A stretch of DNA of 64,000 nt, from NCBI GenBank assembly GCA_934130375.1, contig CAKOXW010000003.1:124001-188000 (forward strand). The letters are read 5' to 3'. A model generated the notes under the pieces. The model saw nothing but the letters and a program-made list of their open reading frames with translations, made no database searches and was not told the origin of the DNA. The stretch comes from an uncultured Bacilli bacterium (GTDB lineage Bacteria > Bacillota_I > Bacilli_A > RF39 > UBA660). Positions 50,586 through 60,389 of the stretch are shown here, in pieces. The stretch's first letter is position 1, and the number at the start of each line of letters is the position of its first letter. The translations under genes were made by a program, and so were the position numbers.

Positions 50586-52214
50586 ATGAAGAAAAAGAAG
50601 GGTTTTACTTTAGTGGAATTACTAGCAGTAATAGTTATTCTTGCAGTTATACTAATTATTGCAATGCCTAAGATAAGTGATGTAATTAAGAATTCTAAGG
50701 AAGCATCATTAGAAACAACTGCAAAGTTAATAGCAAGTCAAGCTGAAAAGAAATATACTGAAAATCAAGTATTAGATAATTCAAGTACAATAAAATGTAG
50801 TGATGTTGCTAAGATAAGTGATGCTGATTATGAAAGTTGTAGTATTTCTTTTGATGATAAGGGTAATGCAAAAGTATCAATAATAGGAAAGGGTAAGTTT
50901 GAAGGATTACAAATAATAAATGGAACTAAGGATATTGCGACTGCTATGCCTAGTAAAGAAACTGATGTTAAGTTTTTTACATATAGTGATGTTGTTGTAA
51001 AGAACTATACTGTGACTGATATTGACAAATGTGTTAATTATTTAAAAGAAAACTTATTTGTTGATGATGCTAACTCTATTTGCACATATGGAGATACTTT
51101 AGATGCAACACAGGGTCAATCTTTTTTTGAACTTTTAAAGTATAATGTTATTTCTTCAGATAATTATGAAAATGCAGGATTAATGGTTAATGATATTGAA
51201 GGAATTTCAATTGAAAGATATAATGTAGATGGTGGAACTAATGTTATTATTCCATCTAGAATTGATAATAAAAATGTTATAGAAATAGGAATTGATGCTT
51301 TTGCTGGGTTTGATTTAGCAAATGTAATTATACCTGACACAGTCAAGGCAATTGTCACTGGTGCTTTTAGTGGCAATCAATTAACAAGTGTAACAATTCC
51401 AGAAAGTGTTGCTTTTATAGGCGTTGGAGCATTTGCAAATAATAATTTAGTAAATATTAATATTCCAAATTTTGTAAAATATATTGGTGTAAATGCATTT
51501 AATAATAATCAATTACCTGATAATCAAGCATTTATATATGCTAGAAATAATGATGGAAGTGTTGACAAATCAAAACTAATTAGTTATGGAGGTGAAAGTA
51601 AAAGCGTTGTTATACCAAGCAATGTGAAAATAATTGCTGGTGATACATTTTTTGATGCTGGTTTGACTAGCATTGATATTCCTAGTAGTGTTATACATAT
51701 TGGTAGAAGTGCATTTGTAAGAAATAATTTACCTGATAATCAGGCATTTATATATGAAAGAAACAGCGATGGTAGTATTGATAATACAAAATTAAATAGT
51801 TATGGTGGTGCAAATAAAAATGTTGTTATACCGAATGGAGTTAAAGAAATTTCTGAAAGAGCATTTCAATATTCTAATATAACTGGTATATCAATACCTA
51901 ATACAGTGGCAACTATAGGTGAATTTGCATTTAGTGGTAATAATCTTACAAATATTACAATTCCAAATGGAGTAACTAGTATTGGTGCTAGTGCATTTAA
52001 CTATAATCAATTAACAAATGTAACAATTCCCAGTAGTGTAACCATAATTGATTATGATGCTTTTGTAGACAATACAAATCTAACAAAAATAGTTAACAAA
52101 ACTGGAAAATCATTTGATTGGAATTCTATATGTGGTGTTACTAGTGGTGATGCTTTTGTAACAGGTACAGTAAAAGTATCGGATACACAAACTATAGAAA
52201 TAGTTGCTGAATAA
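50586..52214 (+). CDS. type IV prepilin-like protein fused to BspA-type LRR repeats
   Basis: 542 residues after GGAGGAGATT. The class III prepilin signal KKKKGFTLVELLAVIVILAV with Gly before Phe and Glu+5 directs cleavage and pilus-like assembly. A pilin-like region follows to about 190. From about 215 on come LRR_5/BspA units such as VIIPDTVKAIVTGAFSGNQL and SIGASAFNYNQLTNVTIPS, common in adhesins and secreted proteins. The fusion puts an LRR domain on a pilin stem. Domain junction estimated. Confidence 0.88.
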   Translation: MKKKKGFTLVELLAVIVILAVILIIAMPKISDVIKNSKEASLETTAKLIASQAEKKYTENQVLDNSSTIKCSDVAKISDADYESCSISFDDKGNAKVSIIGKGKFEGLQIINGTKDIATAMPSKETDVKFFTYSDVVVKNYTVTDIDKCVNYLKENLFVDDANSICTYGDTLDATQGQSFFELLKYNVISSDNYENAGLMVNDIEGISIERYNVDGGTNVIIPSRIDNKNVIEIGIDAFAGFDLANVIIPDTVKAIVTGAFSGNQLTSVTIPESVAFIGVGAFANNNLVNINIPNFVKYIGVNAFNNNQLPDNQAFIYARNNDGSVDKSKLISYGGESKSVVIPSNVKIIAGDTFFDAGLTSIDIPSSVIHIGRSAFVRNNLPDNQAFIYERNSDGSIDNTKLNSYGGANKNVVIPNGVKEISERAFQYSNITGISIPNTVATIGEFAFSGNNLTNITIPNGVTSIGASAFNYNQLTNVTIPSSVTIIDYDAFVDNTNLTKIVNKTGKSFDWNSICGVTSGDAFVTGTVKVSDTQTIEIVAE

Positions 52215-52231
52215 AGACTTAGGTCTTTTTT
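52213..52231 (+). terminator. terminator after pilin-LRR gene
   Basis: AAAGAC-ttag-GTCTTT and T tract. Confidence 0.85.
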
Positions 52232-52281
52232 TCATTTGCCTTATTATTAAAAATAATCTATAATATCTACTAGGTGGTTTT

Positions 52282-53334
52282 ATGGATATTGATATTATTA
52301 AACTAGAAGATAAAATTGAAAATTTGCTAAGTAAAGTACCAAGTGCTAAGTCTGTAACTGAGTATAAATACCTAGTTATATCTTTAAGAAATTTAAATGA
52401 TCTTCATAATGATTTGACTGGTAACTATTACAAGGTGAGTACTTTGGGTAATCGTTTTTGTAATAAGTATATTGATAGTGAGAGTAATAATACTATAATT
52501 AATACATGTTTTTCTGATAGTGCTTTTAATTCTAAGTTAGCGTATAGATTATTAAAGATATATTATAATACTGATTTTTTAGATTATATGGCATTGTGTT
52601 GTGAAGAGGAATTAAGATTAAAAGATTTTATTGATATTGTTTATTCTTTTGCGTCTTCTTATGATGAAAAGTTTTATAAAATTGCTCATGAAATGATAAC
52701 TGATGAAAAGATTTCAATAAAAAGTAATTGTGAAAATTATACAATTAATTCTATATATGATGGTGATAACTATATTTTAATATCAGGGCCTTGTAAAATT
52801 GAAGCGGCAGGTTCACTTATTCATGAACTTGGACATGTATATTGTCATAGGATGCTTGATAATAGGTCTAAATCGCAGTTATATAATGATGATAAGTCTT
52901 TTTATGAATTCTATTCTGAGTTTGTTGAAATGTTATTTTATGATTATGTAAGAGAAAATAATATAAAAAGAAGGGATGCCTTATTTTCTGAAAATGCGAT
53001 GCTTGCGTCTTTAGAATATTGTTTGGTAGATTTATATGATGCTTATGAACTAAGGAATTTAAGTATTAATGAAGATACTCTTGATATTGTGAGTGATGCT
53101 TATGAATATTCTTATGGAATAGTACTAGCGACGTATATGGCAAATAGGTATTATGAAGATAAGGAAGATGTAAGAACAAGGTGTAATGAGTTTATGTTTA
53201 TGCAGGGGTTAAATGATAGTACTAAAGAGTTAAATACTTTGGGTATTACTAAGGATGAATTGTTAAGTGGGCATGCTTTAGAAAAGAGATTAGTAAGACA
53301 TAATAGTGATATGAAGAACATATTTTTAAGGTAA
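52282..53334 (+). CDS. HELGH metallopeptidase, M3/oligoendopeptidase-like
   Basis: 350 residues (TAGGTGG site). LIHELGHVYCHRM gives the zinc motif His181-Glu-Leu-Gly-His185, followed by FYEFYSEFVEMLFYD with the third ligand Glu, the arrangement of M3 oligoendopeptidases. The family usually runs to about 600 residues; this one lacks the long N-terminal half, so it is a short relative. No signal peptide. Substrate unknown. Confidence 0.75.
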   Translation: MDIDIIKLEDKIENLLSKVPSAKSVTEYKYLVISLRNLNDLHNDLTGNYYKVSTLGNRFCNKYIDSESNNTIINTCFSDSAFNSKLAYRLLKIYYNTDFLDYMALCCEEELRLKDFIDIVYSFASSYDEKFYKIAHEMITDEKISIKSNCENYTINSIYDGDNYILISGPCKIEAAGSLIHELGHVYCHRMLDNRSKSQLYNDDKSFYEFYSEFVEMLFYDYVRENNIKRRDALFSENAMLASLEYCLVDLYDAYELRNLSINEDTLDIVSDAYEYSYGIVLATYMANRYYEDKEDVRTRCNEFMFMQGLNDSTKELNTLGITKDELLSGHALEKRLVRHNSDMKNIFLR

Positions 53335-53357
53335 AATTAGTAATTTTATCTTTTTTT
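53332..53357 (+). terminator. terminator before typA
   Basis: TAAAATT-agt-AATTTTA and seven T. Confidence 0.75.
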
Positions 53358-53422
53358 GTAGTTTTTTCTTTATTTTTTATTAAAAATATGGTATTATTAA
53401 GCATTGGAAAAGAAGTGGTTAT

Positions 53423-55231
53423 ATGGAAAAGATTATTAATATCGCAGTTATTGCGCACGTAGATGCGGGAAAATCTACTTTGGTTGATGCGATGCTTAGA
53501 CAAAATGGTGTATTTAATGAAAGAGAAGAACTTGTTGATCAAGTTATGGATTCTAATGACTTAGAGAGAGAAAGAGGAATTACAATTTATTCTAAGAATT
53601 GTTCAATTAAGTATAAGGGTGTTAAGATTAATATAGTTGATACTCCGGGACATGCTGATTTCTCAAGTGAAGTTGAAAGAATTATGAAGACTGTTGATAC
53701 AGTTATATTACTTGTTGATTCAGCTGAAGGACCTATGCCTCAAACAAGATTTGTTCTTGAAAAATCATTGGAGGTTGGTTTAAAACCTATATTATTTATT
53801 AATAAGATTGATAAGAAAGACGCTAGACCTGAAGAAGTTGTTGATATGACTTTTGATTTGTTCTTATCATTAAATGCAACTGATGAACAATTAAATTTCC
53901 CAATAGTATATGGTACAGCAAGAGATGGTATTGCTAAACGTGAATTAAGTGATAATTCTACTGATTTAAAGCCATTACTAGATTTAATATTAGATACAGT
54001 TAAACCTTATGAAGGTAGTTGTTCTGACCCATTACAAATGCAAGTTTCTTCCTTAGCGTATGATGAATATATTGGTAGACTTGGTATTGGTAGAATTACT
54101 AAAGGTATGATTAAAACTGGTGAAGAAGTAGCAGTATCGAGAGTAGATGGTAGTATTGAAAAGTGTAGAATTACTAAATTATTTATTAATGAGGGAATTA
54201 AGAGAAAAGAAGTAAAAGAAGCATATTATGGTGATATTGTAACTGTTGCAGGTATTTCTGATGTATCAATTGGTGAGACAATATGTGATGTTAATCATAT
54301 TGATCCAATGGAAATGATACATATTGAAGAACCTACATTATCAATGAACTTTTTAGTTAATTCTAGTCCTTTTGCAGGTAAGAGTGGTAAATTTGTAACA
54401 ATTAGACATATTAAAGATAGATTAGATAGAGAACTTGAAACTAATGTTGGTTTAAAAGTTGAACCATTAGAAGGATTAGATGGTTATAAAGTATATGGTA
54501 GAGGTGAATTACATTTATCAATATTACTTGAGAATATGAGAAGAGAAGGTTATGAATTATCAGTATCTAAGCCTGAAGTAATTACTAAGGAAATAGATGG
54601 TGTTAAGTGTGAACCTTATGAAAAAGTAATTATTACACTACCTGATGAATATTCTGGAGCAGTAATTAATGCTTTAAATGAAAGAAAAGGTATACTTGAA
54701 TCTATTGAATCTAATGCTGAGTATACTAAGATAACTTATCTAGTACCTACAAGGGGTATTATTGGTTATAGATCTCAATTTATAAATACTACTAAGGGAC
54801 AAGGTGTAATGGTTAAGAGTTTCTATTCTTATATGCCTTATGCTGGTAAAATTCAAGGTAGAAAAAATGGTGTTTTAGTATCTATGGAAAATGGTAAGAC
54901 TATGGGATTTTCTTTATGGAACTTAGAAGATAGAGGAACATTAATAGTTAAACCAGCTACTGAAGTATATATTGGTATGATTATTGGTATTAATAATAGA
55001 AGTGAAGATTTAAATGTTAATCCATGTAAGAATAAACAATTAACTAATACAAGAGCAAGTGGATCTGATGATGCGATTACTTTGACACCACCTAAAACAT
55101 TTAGTCTAGAAGAGGCTTTAGAGTTTATAGAGGAAGATGAGTTAGTAGAAATAACACCAGATGATATTAGATTAAGAAAGAAAGTTCTTGATCCTAAAAT
55201 GAGATTTAGAGAAAATGGTAAAAATGACTAG
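53423..55231 (+). CDS. typA: ribosome-binding GTPase TypA/BipA
   Basis: 602 residues. G1 AHVDAGKSTLVDAM, G2 RERGITIYSKN, G3 DTPGHADFSSEV, G4 NKIDKKDA, then EF-G-like domains with the family string PTRGIIGYRSQF and the TypA C-terminal domain. Acts in ribosome assembly and stress. AGAAGTGG upstream. Confidence 0.97.
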   Translation: MEKIINIAVIAHVDAGKSTLVDAMLRQNGVFNEREELVDQVMDSNDLERERGITIYSKNCSIKYKGVKINIVDTPGHADFSSEVERIMKTVDTVILLVDSAEGPMPQTRFVLEKSLEVGLKPILFINKIDKKDARPEEVVDMTFDLFLSLNATDEQLNFPIVYGTARDGIAKRELSDNSTDLKPLLDLILDTVKPYEGSCSDPLQMQVSSLAYDEYIGRLGIGRITKGMIKTGEEVAVSRVDGSIEKCRITKLFINEGIKRKEVKEAYYGDIVTVAGISDVSIGETICDVNHIDPMEMIHIEEPTLSMNFLVNSSPFAGKSGKFVTIRHIKDRLDRELETNVGLKVEPLEGLDGYKVYGRGELHLSILLENMRREGYELSVSKPEVITKEIDGVKCEPYEKVIITLPDEYSGAVINALNERKGILESIESNAEYTKITYLVPTRGIIGYRSQFINTTKGQGVMVKSFYSYMPYAGKIQGRKNGVLVSMENGKTMGFSLWNLEDRGTLIVKPATEVYIGMIIGINNRSEDLNVNPCKNKQLTNTRASGSDDAITLTPPKTFSLEEALEFIEEDELVEITPDDIRLRKKVLDPKMRFRENGKND

Positions 55232-55251
55232 TATTTATTACTAGTTTTTTT
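55227..55251 (+). terminator. typA terminator
   Basis: ACTAGT-atttatt-ACTAGT plus T tract, overlapping the stop. Confidence 0.85.
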
Positions 55252-55331
55252 GTAAATTTATTGTAAAAAATAGATATATTATCTTATTAAATATTTAATA
55301 ATAGTTTATACTAAAAGTAGGTGGTGAAACT

Positions 55332-56744
55332 ATGAAAAAAACTAAGTTAATTTGTACGATTGGACCTTCATGTATGGATGAAGAAAAATTAAAAGATTTA
55401 ATATTATCAGGAATGAATGTTGCTAGATTAAATTTATCACATTGTTCTCATGATTTCGCTGAGAAAGTTGTTCATAGAATTAGAAATCTTAATAAGAAAT
55501 TAGGTACTAATGTTGGAATAATTGTTGATACTAAAGGTCCTGAAATAAGAGTAGGTACTTTTAAAGATGATGCGATGGTTTTAAATGAAGGTGATACTGT
55601 TATTCTTACTCCTGATAAGGCTGATGGAACAGGTGGTAGGATTAATATATCTCAAAGAAAATTATCTTTAGATTTAGATATTGATACTAAAATAATACTA
55701 GATGAAGGTAACATGGAATTAATTGTAACTGGTATTGAAAATGCTAATATAACATGCCGTGTAGTACGAGGTGGAGTACTTAAAAATAATAAGAGTATAA
55801 ATGTTCCTAAAGTGGACCTTAATATAGATTTTTTATCAATTACTGATAAGAGTGATATCTTGTTCGCCTCTTCATTAAATGTAGACTTTATATCTCTTTC
55901 TTTTGTAAGAAATGCTAATGATGTACTTGATGTTAATGATATGTTAATTAGTGAGAAAAATGAGCATACTCAAATAATTAGTAAGGTAGAGTGTCAAAGT
56001 GCTCTTGATGATTTAGAAAATATTATTAAAGTAAGTGATGGTATAATGATTGCAAGGGGTGACCTTGGTGTTGAGGTTGAACTTGAGAAATTACCATGTA
56101 TTCAAAAGAGAATAGTTGCGCAAACTAGGAAGAAAAATAAGATGTGCATTGTTTCTACTCAGATGTTACCTAGTATGGAGAATAACTTAATACCAACAAG
56201 GGCTGAGGTATCTGATGTTGCTAATGCTGCTTTAGATGGTGTTGATGCTGTTATGTTAAATACTGAAACTGCAATGGGTAAGTATCCTGTTGAAGCAACT
56301 AAGATGATGTCTAAAATAATAGAGGAAACTGAGAATGGTACTTTAGATATAGTTAATAATATTGTTAGTGATGAGAAGAATTATGATGCTACTACTGTTC
56401 TTTCTAAATCAGCAGTTGATGCTGCTAATATGCTTCATGCTAAGGCAATAGTAACTTCAACTACAAGTGGTTATACTGCAAGAAGAGTTAGTGCTTATAG
56501 ACCAAAGTGTCCTATTATAGCAACTACTCCTATTAAAGGTGTTGCAGAGAGTTTATCTTTAAACTGGGGTATTACTGCTGTACATGTTTCTAAGGCTAAT
56601 AGTACCGATGAAATAATTGAAATAGCAAAGGAAGAAGTATCTAAGCTAATGAAAATAGATAAAGATGATAAGATTGTTGTTACTGGAGGATTTCCAATAA
56701 AGAAATCTAGGAGTACTAATTTTATAAAGATTGAAGAAATGTAA
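55332..56744 (+). CDS. pyk: pyruvate kinase
   Basis: 470 residues. LICTIGPSCMDEEKL start, MNVARLNLSH, DTKGPEIRVG, the catalytic Lys in IISKVECQSALDD, the metal-binding ARGDLGVEVE and the VMLNTETAMGKYPVE block, then the allosteric C-domain. It makes pyruvate and ATP from phosphoenolpyruvate. No extra PEP-utiliser domain at the end. TAGGTGG site. Pfk is not beside it here. Confidence 0.96.
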   Translation: MKKTKLICTIGPSCMDEEKLKDLILSGMNVARLNLSHCSHDFAEKVVHRIRNLNKKLGTNVGIIVDTKGPEIRVGTFKDDAMVLNEGDTVILTPDKADGTGGRINISQRKLSLDLDIDTKIILDEGNMELIVTGIENANITCRVVRGGVLKNNKSINVPKVDLNIDFLSITDKSDILFASSLNVDFISLSFVRNANDVLDVNDMLISEKNEHTQIISKVECQSALDDLENIIKVSDGIMIARGDLGVEVELEKLPCIQKRIVAQTRKKNKMCIVSTQMLPSMENNLIPTRAEVSDVANAALDGVDAVMLNTETAMGKYPVEATKMMSKIIEETENGTLDIVNNIVSDEKNYDATTVLSKSAVDAANMLHAKAIVTSTTSGYTARRVSAYRPKCPIIATTPIKGVAESLSLNWGITAVHVSKANSTDEIIEIAKEEVSKLMKIDKDDKIVVTGGFPIKKSRSTNFIKIEEM

Positions 56745-56789
56745 TATTTTATGTGTATTCTTAGGGCTTTGGTAATATTTAGATGATTT

Positions 56790-56822
56790 AAGATAAAGTA
56801 ATATAAAATACTTTATCTTTTT
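56790..56822 (+). terminator. terminator after pyk
   Basis: AAGATAAAGTA-(8)-TACTTTATCTT and T tract, about 45 bp after the pyk stop. Confidence 0.85.
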
Positions 56823-56905
56823 ATAATAGTAATTAATTTATATATGAAAGTATTTATTTTTTTTAATAAAAATGTTATGATTATGTAAGATAGAAGGTGT
56901 TTGGT

Positions 56906-59275
56906 ATGTATGATTTAGGAGTTCAATTTCATTTTAATATGGATATGGCAAAGGCTAACAGTAATGCAATATTAATGGGAAAGAAATATAGAATTACTAT
57001 TCTTACTGAAAGACTTGTGCGTATTGAATATAGTCCAAGCGGAGTATTTGTTGATAATCCAACTGCACTTGCTTTGTGTAGAAATTTTGCTGTGCCAAAA
57101 TTTGAAGTAAATCAAGATAGTAGATATTTAGAAGTTGAAACTAGTTATTTTAAACTAGCGTATACAAAAGAAACACCAATTACAGCATCTAGTCTTAGAA
57201 TATCTCTTAAAGGAACTGAGGCAATGTGGTATTATGGTTACCCCGAGGTTAAAACATATGATGGTACTTTTATGGGATTTGATGAAGGTAAGGAAAGATA
57301 TAATAAGGGTCTTTATTCAATAGAAGGATTTTGTAGCATAGATAATTCAAATGATTTTATAATTGATGAGCATGGAACTTTAACTGGTAAGAAGAATCCT
57401 AGTACTGATATATATGTATTTTTGTATAAAGATGATTTTAACCTTGCATTAAAAGATTATTTTCAGTTAACAGGTAAACCACAACTTTTACCAAGATATG
57501 CATTTGGTAATTGTTGGAGTAAGAATTATGCTTATAATGAAGATACATTAAATAGACTATTTAATAGATTTGAAAAAGAAGAAATACCAATATCATCTTT
57601 AATATTAGATAAAGATTGGCACATAACTAATAATAAATTTATAACTGGTTACACATTTAATAAAGAATTATTTAAAAACCCAGTTAACTTTATAAATACA
57701 ATGCATCAAAAAGGTATTAGGGTTGGACTTCATATAAACCCTAAGGAAGGAATATATCCTCATGAAGCAATGTATCAAAAAGTATGTGAATATATAAAGG
57801 TACCAAGCAATAGTGTGATATCTTTCGCACCATTTAATATACAATTTCTAGATATATATTTTAAGATTTTGTTGCATCCTTTAGAAAGCCAAGGTGTTGA
57901 TTATTTTTGGTTAGATTATAGTAATAAATCTAGGTTAGAGCAACAATTATTAAATCATTATATGTATTTAGATAGTGGTAGATTAGAGAATAAGAGAAAT
58001 ATGCTTATTAGTAGAAATCCTTCTGTTTCTGCTCATAGATATGGAATTATATATACTGGTAGAAGTATTGTTGGGTTTAATAATTTAAAGAAGTTACCTT
58101 ATATTTTAAATAATGCTGCTAATATAGGAGTATCTTATGTATCTTCTGATATTGGAGGATTTACAGGTGGTATTGAAGATGGTGAATTGTATATAAGATA
58201 TATTGAGTATGCTTGTTTTTCACCAATATTTAGAATATATGTAGATAGAGGAAGATATTATAAAAGAGAACCATGGAGATGGGATATAAATACTAGTCAA
58301 ATAGTTAAGAATTATATGCAGTTAAGACATAGATTAGTACCTTATATTTATTCTGAGGCATATAAATATCATATTAATGGTATTCCTCTTGTATACCCAC
58401 TTTATTTTAATCAAAAAGAATTATATTATGATGCATTTTATAGAGCAGAGTATATGTTTGGGTCTCAGTTATTAGTATCCCCAATTACAAACCCAAAGGA
58501 TAAACTTATGAACCGTGTTGTACATAAGATATATCTACCTGATGGTGTATGGTATGATTTTAAAACAGGTAAGAAGTTCCCAGGTGGTAGAAGTTATGTA
58601 TCTTTCTATAAAGATGAAGATTATCCTGTATATGCTAAAAGTGGTGCGATAATACCTATGAGTACTAAGGTAGATAATTCTTTATCACTTCCACAAGAAT
58701 TAGAAATACATATATTCCCAGGCCTTAATAATTCATATGAATTTATGGAAGACGATGGTGTTAGTAATTTATATAAAGAGGGTTATTTCTTAAAAACATT
58801 AATAGATTATAATTATCAAGCAAATAACTATACTTTAATAATTCGTTCAATAGAAGGTAAGAGTAATATCGTACCAATAACTAGAGATTATAAGATAAGA
58901 TTTAGAAATACAAAGAAAACTGATGAAGTTGTTGCTAACTTTAATGGTGTTAATCTAGAAACTAATTGTTATGAAGATGAAAATGATTTTATAGTTGAAA
59001 TTAAAAATGTTAAGACTATTGGACAATTATCTATAAATTGTAAAGGTAAAGCAATAGAAAATGATAGTATTAGACTTATAAATGAGGATATAGATTCTAT
59101 CATTAGTGACCTTGAAGTAGAAACTAAGTTAAAAGATAAGATTGCTAGTATATTATTTAGTAATTTAACTATTAAGAAAAAGAGAATACAAATTAAGAAA
59201 CTAAAAAGAGATAAACTAGATAGTAAGTTTATTAAAATGTTCTTAAGATTACTTGAATATGTAGAACAAATATAG
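56906..59275 (+). CDS. glycoside hydrolase family 31 protein, acid/base residue altered
   Basis: 789 residues from ATG 56906 (AGAAGG site; a GTG at 56897 is less likely). The galactose-mutarotase-like N-domain is followed by a GH31 barrel: LPRYAFGNCWSKNYAYNE, the nucleophile strand VDYFWLDYSN (Asp337), and SSDIGGFTGG. In relatives the acid/base Asp lies in an SGDT-like motif upstream of DIGGF; here the same place reads YTGRSIVG, with Arg386. So it is either inactive, a binding protein, or uses another acid. Usual substrates are alpha-glucans. Downstream of pyk, under its own control. Confidence 0.85.
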   Translation: MYDLGVQFHFNMDMAKANSNAILMGKKYRITILTERLVRIEYSPSGVFVDNPTALALCRNFAVPKFEVNQDSRYLEVETSYFKLAYTKETPITASSLRISLKGTEAMWYYGYPEVKTYDGTFMGFDEGKERYNKGLYSIEGFCSIDNSNDFIIDEHGTLTGKKNPSTDIYVFLYKDDFNLALKDYFQLTGKPQLLPRYAFGNCWSKNYAYNEDTLNRLFNRFEKEEIPISSLILDKDWHITNNKFITGYTFNKELFKNPVNFINTMHQKGIRVGLHINPKEGIYPHEAMYQKVCEYIKVPSNSVISFAPFNIQFLDIYFKILLHPLESQGVDYFWLDYSNKSRLEQQLLNHYMYLDSGRLENKRNMLISRNPSVSAHRYGIIYTGRSIVGFNNLKKLPYILNNAANIGVSYVSSDIGGFTGGIEDGELYIRYIEYACFSPIFRIYVDRGRYYKREPWRWDINTSQIVKNYMQLRHRLVPYIYSEAYKYHINGIPLVYPLYFNQKELYYDAFYRAEYMFGSQLLVSPITNPKDKLMNRVVHKIYLPDGVWYDFKTGKKFPGGRSYVSFYKDEDYPVYAKSGAIIPMSTKVDNSLSLPQELEIHIFPGLNNSYEFMEDDGVSNLYKEGYFLKTLIDYNYQANNYTLIIRSIEGKSNIVPITRDYKIRFRNTKKTDEVVANFNGVNLETNCYEDENDFIVEIKNVKTIGQLSINCKGKAIENDSIRLINEDIDSIISDLEVETKLKDKIASILFSNLTIKKKRIQIKKLKRDKLDSKFIKMFLRLLEYVEQI

Positions 59276-59295
59276 ATGCTTTATGGCATCTTTTT
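59274..59295 (+). terminator. terminator after GH31 gene
   Basis: AGATGC-tttatg-GCATCT plus T. Confidence 0.88.
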
Positions 59296-59322
59296 GTGTT
59301 ATAATTGTTTTAGGTGGTAATT

Positions 59323-59664
59323 ATGCTTATTATTTTAGAAAAGTTGTTAATTAGTTTTGTAATTGTTTATTCAATATATATGATTTATTTTTATTTTAGA
59401 AATAAAAGTAAGAAGAAGAAAAATAGTTTAATTGAAGTACAATATTTAAAAAGAATATATAATATTAATTTAGAATTAATTTCTAGAGATAAAATAGAGA
59501 AGCATATTGCTATTATTAATTCAATAATTATTACTATTGATTTATTTATATATTTTAATTTTAATTCAGTTACTTTAAGCCTTGTTGTTATATTTTTTGT
59601 AACTTTTGTATTGATTGCTATATTTTATACTATATTGGGTAATATTTATAGGAAGTATAGATGA
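59323..59664 (+). CDS. small membrane protein
   Basis: 113 residues from ATG 59323 (GGTGG). One N-terminal helix (LIILEKLLISFVIVYSIYMI), a basic cytoplasmic middle (RNKSKKKKNS) and two C-terminal helices. Overlaps the lipoprotein gene by 4 bp, so the two are likely one unit. Resembles small DUF-type membrane proteins of Firmicutes; no name assigned. Confidence 0.7.
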   Translation: MLIILEKLLISFVIVYSIYMIYFYFRNKSKKKKNSLIEVQYLKRIYNINLELISRDKIEKHIAIINSIIITIDLFIYFNFNSVTLSLVVIFFVTFVLIAIFYTILGNIYRKYR

Positions 59665-60131
59665 GAATAATTATTATTTTACTTAGTATATTTATTTTAA
59701 CTGGTTGCAATAATGAAAATGCTAAGGATAAGGAATATCATAGTTATGTAAATATATTAAAAGAAAGTACTGAGTTTGAAAGTGAGTTACCATTTGATAT
59801 AAGTATATATTTAAAGAAAGTAAATGATGATGAGGTAACTTATAAAGTTATAATTGATAATCCAAAGAAGGAACTTAATAATATAGAAGCAATAATAATA
59901 CATGATAATAAGACTAATGATATTTATCCATCTATTGGTATTTATGATGATAAAGTGTCTTTGATACCTAATAAAGTTGATAAAGATAATAATATAGTAA
60001 AGGGTATTATATTAACTGGATATATACCATATTCTAATGATATAAATAATTTAAAAGTAAGTTTTAAATTGTTATTTAAGTACACTGATAGTGAGGGTGA
60101 ACATACTATTATTTATTCGACAAAAAAATAA
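59661..60131 (+). CDS. lipoprotein
   Basis: 156 residues. Lipoprotein signal with lipobox LTGC (Cys16) then an extracytoplasmic beta-rich domain (VTYKVIIDNPKKELNNIEAI). Coupled to the membrane protein gene before it. Role unknown. Confidence 0.8.
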   Translation: MRIIIILLSIFILTGCNNENAKDKEYHSYVNILKESTEFESELPFDISIYLKKVNDDEVTYKVIIDNPKKELNNIEAIIIHDNKTNDIYPSIGIYDDKVSLIPNKVDKDNNIVKGIILTGYIPYSNDINNLKVSFKLLFKYTDSEGEHTIIYSTKK

Positions 60132-60163
60132 TAAAATCTTTATATAATTAAATTGGTGATTAT

Positions 60164-60328
60164 ATGAAGGTAAAAGTTATTGATTGTGAACATGAAAAAG
60201 ATTTAGAAAGTGAGATTAATAGTTTTATTACTGATAAAGAGGTATTTGATATTAAATATGATGTTGCGATAGGAATATCAGGTGAAGAACAAATTTATTG
60301 TTATACAGCATTAATAATGTATAGATAA
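60164..60328 (+). CDS. cse60: Cse60-like sporulation protein
   Basis: 54 residues behind GGTGAT, too short for most ORF calls. MKVKVIDCEHEKDLESEIN start, then FDIKYDVAIG and EEQIYCYTALIMYR, closely follow the pattern of the sigma-E-dependent Cse60 family (about 60 residues). Its position just before spoVA supports a sporulation role. Mechanism unknown in the family. Confidence 0.78.
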   Translation: MKVKVIDCEHEKDLESEINSFITDKEVFDIKYDVAIGISGEEQIYCYTALIMYR

Positions 60329-60346
60329 TTCTATGCATTTTTTTGT
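60316..60346 (+). terminator. cse60 terminator
   Basis: AATGTATAGA-taat-TCTATGCATT (one G-T) then T tract; overlaps the stop. Confidence 0.8.
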
Positions 60347-60389
60347 ATAAATTACTTGTTATAAACTCATAATAAATTTGAGGTGAAAT

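Noticed and set aside
53423..55330. Riboswitch or T-box leaders in front of typA, pyk or topA
   Set aside because: The leaders are short (about 60 nt or less) and AT-rich, with no conserved riboswitch or T-box sequence visible.
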